Source: Globodera rostochiensis (taxonomy: Eukaryota; Nematoda; Chromadorea; Rhabditida; Heteroderidae). From it: a stretch of DNA of 64,000 nt. Below, in pieces: positions 58,743 to 64,000 of this stretch. Each line of letters starts with the position of its first letter. The stretch's first letter is position 1. The notes under the pieces were generated by a model. The model did no database searches and was not told the origin of the DNA. It worked only from the letters and a program-made list of their open reading frames with translations. The position numbers and the translations under genes are program-made. The stretch lies in assembly GCA_018350325.1 (NCBI GenBank), contig JAEVLN010000017.1, forward strand, positions 1,698,666-1,762,665. The letters run 5' to 3'.

Positions 58743-59762
58743 CTTTTATGTGTAGCTAAATTTTAACAAATTTTTAGGAAAAAATTATATAAAATTTGCA
58801 ATATTAAAAGGTAAAATTATTAAATGCCTTCAATAGCTAAATCATCCACTTTTTCAAAAGAAATGCAATGTAAAATCTGCCCCAATCAATCCATAAGCAT
58901 AACACATAAAAGCCGCATTCCTGCTACATAAATTGGTAACGTTCAAATTTGCATCGCCCTCTAAAATGACGTGTAATGTTTTACTGAATAGAAAAGCCAG
59001 TGAAAATGAGAATTCAAAAAGCTAATAAAGATTGTAAAAAGGTTATAGATAATAATAATTTTAAAAACTATACGATTTACATATACCAGCAGGGAAAATC
59101 AGTAAAAGAAAAATATTCAAGAACAAAAATGGCCTAAACTATGGTTTGATCTCAAATTTTTAAAGGCAGGATCAGAACGAGAAAAAAGCATCATTGAGCA
59201 CCAAAAAGCAGCAACTTCGACATTTCTTGGCCTTTTAGAATTTAGTCTATTATTGTTAAGAATTTGCAACTACAATTGACGAATTCGTAATCAAAGCATC
59301 AAATAACATTTTTTTCAGAGAATTTTTAAATTAAAACATTTCCAAATTTTGACCAAAGCAGTGGCCAAATGGTTGCACACGCCCCGAGGGGATGGAATTC
59401 CGAAGGTGTTTGCGTTGCCTTTTTCAGTAAATGTTGATCAGAGGACCCAGAAAGGAAATGACCTCAAACACTTTTACATATAGGGTTTCTTATGCGCTAA
59501 AAATGAATTGGTAACTTGAAATTTTAGCGCGCTCGACCTTTAACCGGTTTTTGAACGGTTTAAAAATTGCCAAAAATGGAGATTTTTGACCAAAATTTTG
59601 TATCTTATTTTGATGCGTTAAAAAAGTCCGATCTTTAGAGGTCTTTTATCGAGCAGATTTGCAAAATGACAACAAAAATCAGATCAGACAAATTTTGTAA
59701 ACAAAACTTAAATCGGTAGTATTGTTGCAAAGTAAAAAATAAATTAAAAGAAAAATCGTTTT
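58743..59762. other. Spacer between PIPK and SPRY gene
   Basis: AT-rich. Contains AACCGGTTTTTGAACGGTT-type words (59530-59560), also seen at 57640-57660, and the CGAATTCGTAATCA segment shared with 54060. No exon chain found. Confidence 0.5.
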
Positions 59763-61309
59763 TCACTGTCCGGGAACTTCTTGCTCAAATCCGAATTTGT
59801 AGTTAAAGTTTGGCCCAAAATTCGCTTCAATTTTATCGCCAGCGCAACACAACGTAACGCACGGAAACAAATCAACGGAAGAATCGACATACAATCCGTT
59901 AGTTGCTGCAAAAATAAACACAAATATTAATTATGCAAAAAAAATAATAATAATTAACAAATTTAATATATTTAATTATTCGTTTTTCCTTTCTCACCCA
60001 AACGCTGTTCATTCTTTGTGTAAATGATTTGACGGGTTGCCAAATCCACGCCGCAGCCGACGACGTCGCCTCTCCCAAATCTGGACTTTCTTCCACCATT
60101 GAAGTTTTGGCGGCATCCGCCGACTAAGTGCCCCAAAAAATCGCCATTGGACATGTATCCGTAGGTGCCTTCCTTCTCTCCAACCCATCCGTCCAATGGC
60201 ACTTGTTTAGTCCCAAGTCCAATGGCAATAGGGCTAAAAATATTTCAGAGCATAAAAATTGTTTTATAATATTTATAAAATTACCCTTTTCCAGACATTT
60301 TCACTTCATAGTAGAAGATCCCGTCCTTTTTTGGCATTGGCTGTTCCGCAAAGACAGAACGAATCATCACTTAAAAGCATATTTTAAATTTTGTGAACTT
60401 TCTACATACATCAATCAACATTGGATAGCGCATTAAACTTTTAAATCAAATCACTTTAAAATAATACTTACACAGAAACCCTCCATTATGCTGGACAATC
60501 AATTGGAGGGGCCCAATGAGCGTGAGTTTCTCGTGACATGCAGCGGAATCCCATTTGTTTTGGGTTAGATTAAACTCGGCAACTGTCTTCTGCAAGTCTT
60601 CGACGCTCAGTTGCTGTTTGTAAATTCTTTTGAGAGAAAAAAAAACCAAAGCGGACCCTTTGGTTTTACAAATTTGTAATTTTGGGGCAATTTCTTAACA
60701 ATTATCGTTAAATTTCAAAAAAAAATTCTCGGCGGCGCCTAGCGGCACCGCCGACCCTCTCCCTCCAGAAGTAAGGCAAAAATGTCAAAATTTTGCATTA
60801 TTGAAAATTGCTTAACAATTCATTCCGTTTATTTTGAGAGAGGTATTTTTGCAAAAGCAAAATCTGAAATTTCATACAAAAAATGAAAACAAAACATAAA
60901 CCGATCATTATTTTTTGTTTTGTTTTTTAATCCCGTTTTTTCCCTAAAGTCCCGATCCCAACCTTACATAAAAGTTTAAACACACTTGGTCAATCGTTGC
61001 ACTCAGTGCTTTTTGATCGGCATTTTGTTGTTCAGCATTCGCCGTTCCATAAAGATTTCCATTTTGAAGCACCAAATCGAAACTGGTGCTTGAAGTTGGT
61101 GAATTATTGATCGTTTGTCGGCGTTCCAATTGTGCAATTCTGGCACGCAAAAGTTGCACTTCTTCGTTGGGGTTCAAATAAGTCAAAGCTGGCCACAAAT
61201 CTTTTGTGAATATTGGAAAGAAATTATTTAATTAGTATGAAATAAATTGTTTCTTACCCTCATCAGTTGTTATGTCCTCTCCATTGGTTGATTCGGTCGA
61301 AACTGACAT
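59763..61309 (-). CDS. SPRY-domain protein (SPRYSEC/RBP-like, no signal peptide)
   Basis: Six minus-strand exons: 61258-61309, 60986-61200, 60472-60613, 60285-60369, 59998-60233, 59763-59905, GT-AG with consistent phases, 290 residues. Residues about 30-50 carry [15 protein letters not shown], the short coiled-coil block in front of the SPRY domain in cyst-nematode SPRYSEC and RanBPM-like proteins. The SPRY domain (about 100-290) shows [82 protein letters not shown] and ANFGPNF. The start has no signal peptide, unlike secreted SPRYSECs, so this may be an intracellular progenitor-type member. SPRY domains bind proteins; known relatives suppress or trigger plant immunity, but no such role follows from sequence alone. 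Confidence 0.9.
60730..60753. repeat. GC-rich hairpin core in SPRY gene intron
   Basis: CGGCGGCGCCTAGCGGCACC followed by GCCGACCCTCTCC. Lies in the intron between exons 2 and 3 of the SPRY gene (minus strand) with the usual family flanks. Confidence 0.8.
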
Positions 61310-62240
61310 TTTTAATTTAATACAAAATTTGTTAGATTTCAATATCTAAAATTTCGAAATTTGCCGGAATTACGGATCCGGGCTTTTTTTTTTGGCATCC
61401 GGTTACGTCCTTTATATACCCCAATGACAGCAATGTGCTATTAGCAGCCCAAATATGCAATCCCGGATAGGTATGTATTCTTAGTAGTAAATTTTGGGAA
61501 GCGCAGAACGGAAAATAAGCTGATTTTTAACCCAAAAAGGAGATTACCTACATATCTGTGTGGGTTTTTGCGAGGGCGGAGGCAAAAAAGGGGGTCGCGC
61601 GTAGCCAAAAAACGAGGGATTTCGCGGAGTGACCGTAGGCAACTTTGGGGACGGAGCTGAGAGTATAAATTGAAGAATGACCTTAGGAGAACGGCAGCGA
61701 AAGAGACAGGAGCAGTAAAAAGAGATAACGCAAGAAAGAAAGAAAGTGGGTCATTCCTAATATTCATCAAAACGACGCTCTCAACCACCACAGCCCCCCC
61801 CCCCGAGGCCTTGTGCACCTGTGCTAAATTAAATGATTATACGAGAAGAAGACGAATAAAAAAAACACATCTTCGGCCAGTGTTTCCCATCTGCAAATGT
61901 TTTGTTGTTGTTTTTGACTAATGAATGCAAAATCGATGAATGATGTTGGTAATTCGAGTTGGAAATGAACTATTATCAAAAATATTATTTAATATTATTA
62001 AGAAACTAAAAAATCAGCAGGTTTGATTCTTACAGCCAAAAATTCGGCAAATGAATAAAATCTCTATAATGTTGGTGAGAGTGGGTGGCATACACTCCGT
62101 TTAGACCAAAACAAATTAATAATTGAATACTGTCAAATAGGTAGATTGAGCAAAAGTATGAAATGTTACATATTAAAATCTTTAAAATTTTTATTATTTA
62201 AAATTATGTTTTAAAGTTTGACAATAATCAAAAAATTTAG

Positions 62241-62354
62241 CCCAAATTTGTCTTTGAGACACCAGCACAAGCCGAATCACCAGTCACAGCAATGCCTCCA
62301 GCAACTGTCAACTTTGCTCAAACAAGTGAAAAGAAGAAAAAAAACGTGAAATAA
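62241..62354 (+). CDS. Orphan terminal exon-like ORF
   Basis: Preceded by a good acceptor (AAAAAATTTAG) and open for 37 codons to TAA: PKFVFETPAQAESPVTAMPP, ending EKKKKNVK. No upstream exon could be attached. Function unknown. Confidence 0.25.
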   Translation, partial: PKFVFETPAQAESPVTAMPPATVNFAQTSEKKKKNVK

Positions 62355-62610
62355 ACATTTATTTGTCAACTGTGAAAGACTTATTGGAAATTTATAATAG
62401 CACAGGATTTGAAGCAATCTTTTTTTTCTTTGTTCAAGGAAAGAAAATTAAATACAAATCATAAAAACTAGGGTTGTTCACGGTAAATTATTCAAACCGA
62501 ACCCGAAAACTGTCCTTTGGGTCCAAAAATCAAAACCAAAAGCCGGACGTCGAAAAACCGGCACAACTGAAAAACAGGGATGGGCAAAATAAAAATTTAA
62601 AAAATTTTAC

Positions 62611-62639
62611 CGGAGGCGCCTGCCTATCGGTACCGCCGG
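62611..62639. repeat. GC-rich hairpin core with extra bases
   Basis: GGAGGCGCCTGCCTATCGG then TACCGCCGGA; loop region extended relative to other copies. Confidence 0.7.
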
Positions 62640-62711
62640 ACTCCTCCAATTAAATTGCGTATTTTTAAAATTTTGGTTGCAAATTTTTTAACAAATTGAG
62701 TTAAAAATTTC

Positions 62712-62736
62712 TCGGCGTCGCCTATCGGTACCGCCG
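62712..62736. repeat. GC-rich hairpin core
   Basis: CTCGGCGTCGCCTATCGG then TACCGCCGACCCCCTCC, about 100 bp from the preceding copy, in the same orientation. Confidence 0.75.
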
Positions 62737-63422
62737 ACCCCCTCCCGCCAGATCTAAAGCAAAGTTATCAAAAACCGTTATTTCTGCCTAATTAAACGAG
62801 AGGGGTTTCAAACAGAAAAAGAACGATGGTATAGTTCAAAATTTTTTTATATGCCTTATATAAAAAGAAGAGAATTTGTTTGTGACGGTGTTAATTTGGC
62901 GAAAAAACGCCAAGAGGTTAAGAAGTGAAGAAGGATAGACACAAGGATGAAAGAAATAGTGTGCAAAGTGAAGAGATTTTTGAAAGAGAAAGAGAGAAAA
63001 ATGAGTGATAAGATGGGGTAGAGATATTGGGCAAATGGTTCGCTGCCCGCTGTGACGCGCGTGTCGCTCACGCGAACGCCACTCGCTGCTCATTTGCAGC
63101 GGGCGCGCAGCGCTGTTCAATTGGCGTGGGAGCGTAGAGAAAGAAGAAAAGAGTGAGGGAAGAAGTGCAAAGAAAGAAGGATGGAGTGAATGGGGCAAAG
63201 ATTGGTGATTGATAAAGAAAAATGTGTTTTGTAGAATGGCGTCCATGTTATACTGGATAGAAGCGCTCTGCGACACCCACTCAATCTTCGAACACCAATA
63301 GTAAATCAGTTTGATATTACTATTTTAACTTCCAAGCATGATAAAATTAATTTATAATTAAAGATTGATATAAAATAATAAATATTATCATTTATAGATT
63401 TATAAAATTCTTTTACTCCAAG

Positions 63423-64000
63423 AGGATTTGCCCTGATCATCGATATTTACCGTTTTGAAGAAATGGAAGATCGGCCAGGGTCAGATATCGATCAGCTTCA
63501 TATGCAAAGGCTGCTGCAAGGGTTAGGCTATTCCGTGTACGTCAACTACAACGAAAGGGCGTCGGTAAAAAAAAATAATAATTATAAAATAAGCGCAATT
63601 GAAAAGTCAAAGAAATTAGTAGCACCAAAGCTTTCCTCACAAAACTTTAACATCAAAATTTTAGACACTGATGAGCACTCTGCAAAATTTATTGTGTCCA
63701 GCAAGAAACCGGAGGATTCTGATTCTCCTGGCCCGTCCGGCAGCTCCAGCGGACATTCTCTGTCCGCTCAAGAAGTATTGAAGGGCATTCAATCCCTTCA
63801 AAAAACGATTCGCTTGCAGCAGGCCGCTTTGGAGACGGCCATTTAAAGATTGAAGAAAATGATACCTCCTGTACTTACAGGAGGTAATTCTGAACCTTTG
63901 GGACGCCGTCGACGAAAGGGCCAAGCGCGAAACGTCTTCCAGCTCCAACTCATCTTGCCCGGAGCACTGTTGCAAAAAGAAAGCCCGCCACCGCCATTGA
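63423..64000 (+). CDS. Caspase-like p20 fragment, partial at window edge
   Basis: After an acceptor at 63421-63422 the frame reads GFALIIDIYRF, then RPGSDIDQLHMQRLLQGLGY and SVYVNYNERAS. This is the first strand-helix-strand of a caspase p20 subunit (pattern R.G.ALII...F ... R.GS..D...L...L..LGY.V.V..N.). A GT donor follows at 63565, but splicing to the next AG (63664) shifts frame. Read through, the frame continues to TAA at 63846 into a Ser/Pro-rich and coiled region (PGPSGSSSGHSLSAQ, IQSLQKTIRLQQAALETAI). A further exon-like frame begins at 63881 and ends with TGA at 63998-64000 (AVDERAKRETSSSS, CCKKKARHRH). The HG and QACXG catalytic motifs are absent from the window. Could be a caspase-homologue pseudogene or a chimeric protein. 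Confidence 0.45.

Larger units (their letters stand above)
61310..63422. other. Spacer with repeats and one orphan exon
   Basis: 61560-61740 and 63040-63130 are locally GC-richer. 62472-62575 is an ACCGAACC/GGTTGTTCA word stretch, followed at 62577 by CAGGGATGGGCAAAAT, a hAT-type end. Two hairpin cores lie at 62611 and 62712. Open minus-strand frames over 61441-61818 and 62836-63276 are compositionally biased and not accepted. Confidence 0.5.

Noticed and set aside
61441..61818. 125-codon minus-strand open frame
   Set aside because: Purine/pyrimidine-biased sequence, no introns, motifs or conserved features.
62836..63276. 146-codon minus-strand open frame
   Set aside because: Low-complexity AAGAAG/GAGAAA tract on the + strand gives a Phe/Leu/Ser-rich artefact.

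Overview
The window looks like nuclear DNA of a plant-parasitic nematode, most likely a cyst nematode (Heterodera/Globodera group). The genome is AT-rich, genes are split by short introns, and there is no operon or ribosome-binding-site structure. The strongest taxonomic clue is the SPRY-domain gene at 59763-61309. Its N-terminus carries the leucine/arginine heptad block ([13 protein letters not shown]) typical of the SPRYSEC/RBP expansion of cyst nematodes. A two-domain-type phosphoethanolamine methyltransferase (pmt-1), an unusually high share of GC-AG introns and many candidate secreted proteins fit the same picture. The species cannot be fixed from the sequence alone.

Layout. 1-7314 is gene-free: a pyrimidine-rich minisatellite, poly-C/poly-G runs and two small inverted-repeat cassettes, lying upstream of an 8-exon SoxB-like HMG-box gene (7315-10003, +). 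10.9-14.0 kb holds an orphan exon, a two-exon Cys-containing secreted protein (-) and the remnant of a CK1-family kinase (-). pmt-1 (15310-17935, -) has nine exons that join cleanly. 18-24.2 kb is a repeat field: a 30-bp minisatellite, a 61-bp satellite with two near-perfect 102-bp palindromes, and a hAT-like element with an exact 8-bp target duplication inserted in the satellite. Cystathionine gamma-lyase (24197-27490, +) and an SLC36-type amino-acid transporter (28111-33082, +, 15 exons) follow. 33967-37537 (-) encodes a predicted secreted protein built from repeats of an unrecognised module and ending in an acidic tail with a basic NLS-like patch. 38520-44184 (+) is a 22-exon prolyl oligopeptidase with a predicted signal peptide, and 44771-45767 (+) is a secreted orphan.

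46.6-55.2 kb is unstable sequence. It contains an inverted, internally deleted copy of 30.65-34.35 kb, two related copies of a gene with a possible permuted-papain fold, a decayed transposon-like ORF, tRNA-derived elements and a ~575-bp foldback element. Then come a divergent phosphatidylinositol-phosphate kinase (55513-58742, -), the SPRY gene (59763-61309, -) and a caspase-like fragment at the right edge (63423-64000, +).

The genes do not form a pathway. PMT-1 (phosphocholine synthesis), CTH (transsulfuration), the transporter and PIPK are housekeeping or signalling genes. The secreted POP, the modular NLS-tailed protein, the Cys-containing peptide, the secreted orphan and the SPRY protein are the kinds of product expected at a host interface. 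All gene models come from hand splicing: exon phases were checked and every full model totals a multiple of three, but none is backed by transcript evidence.
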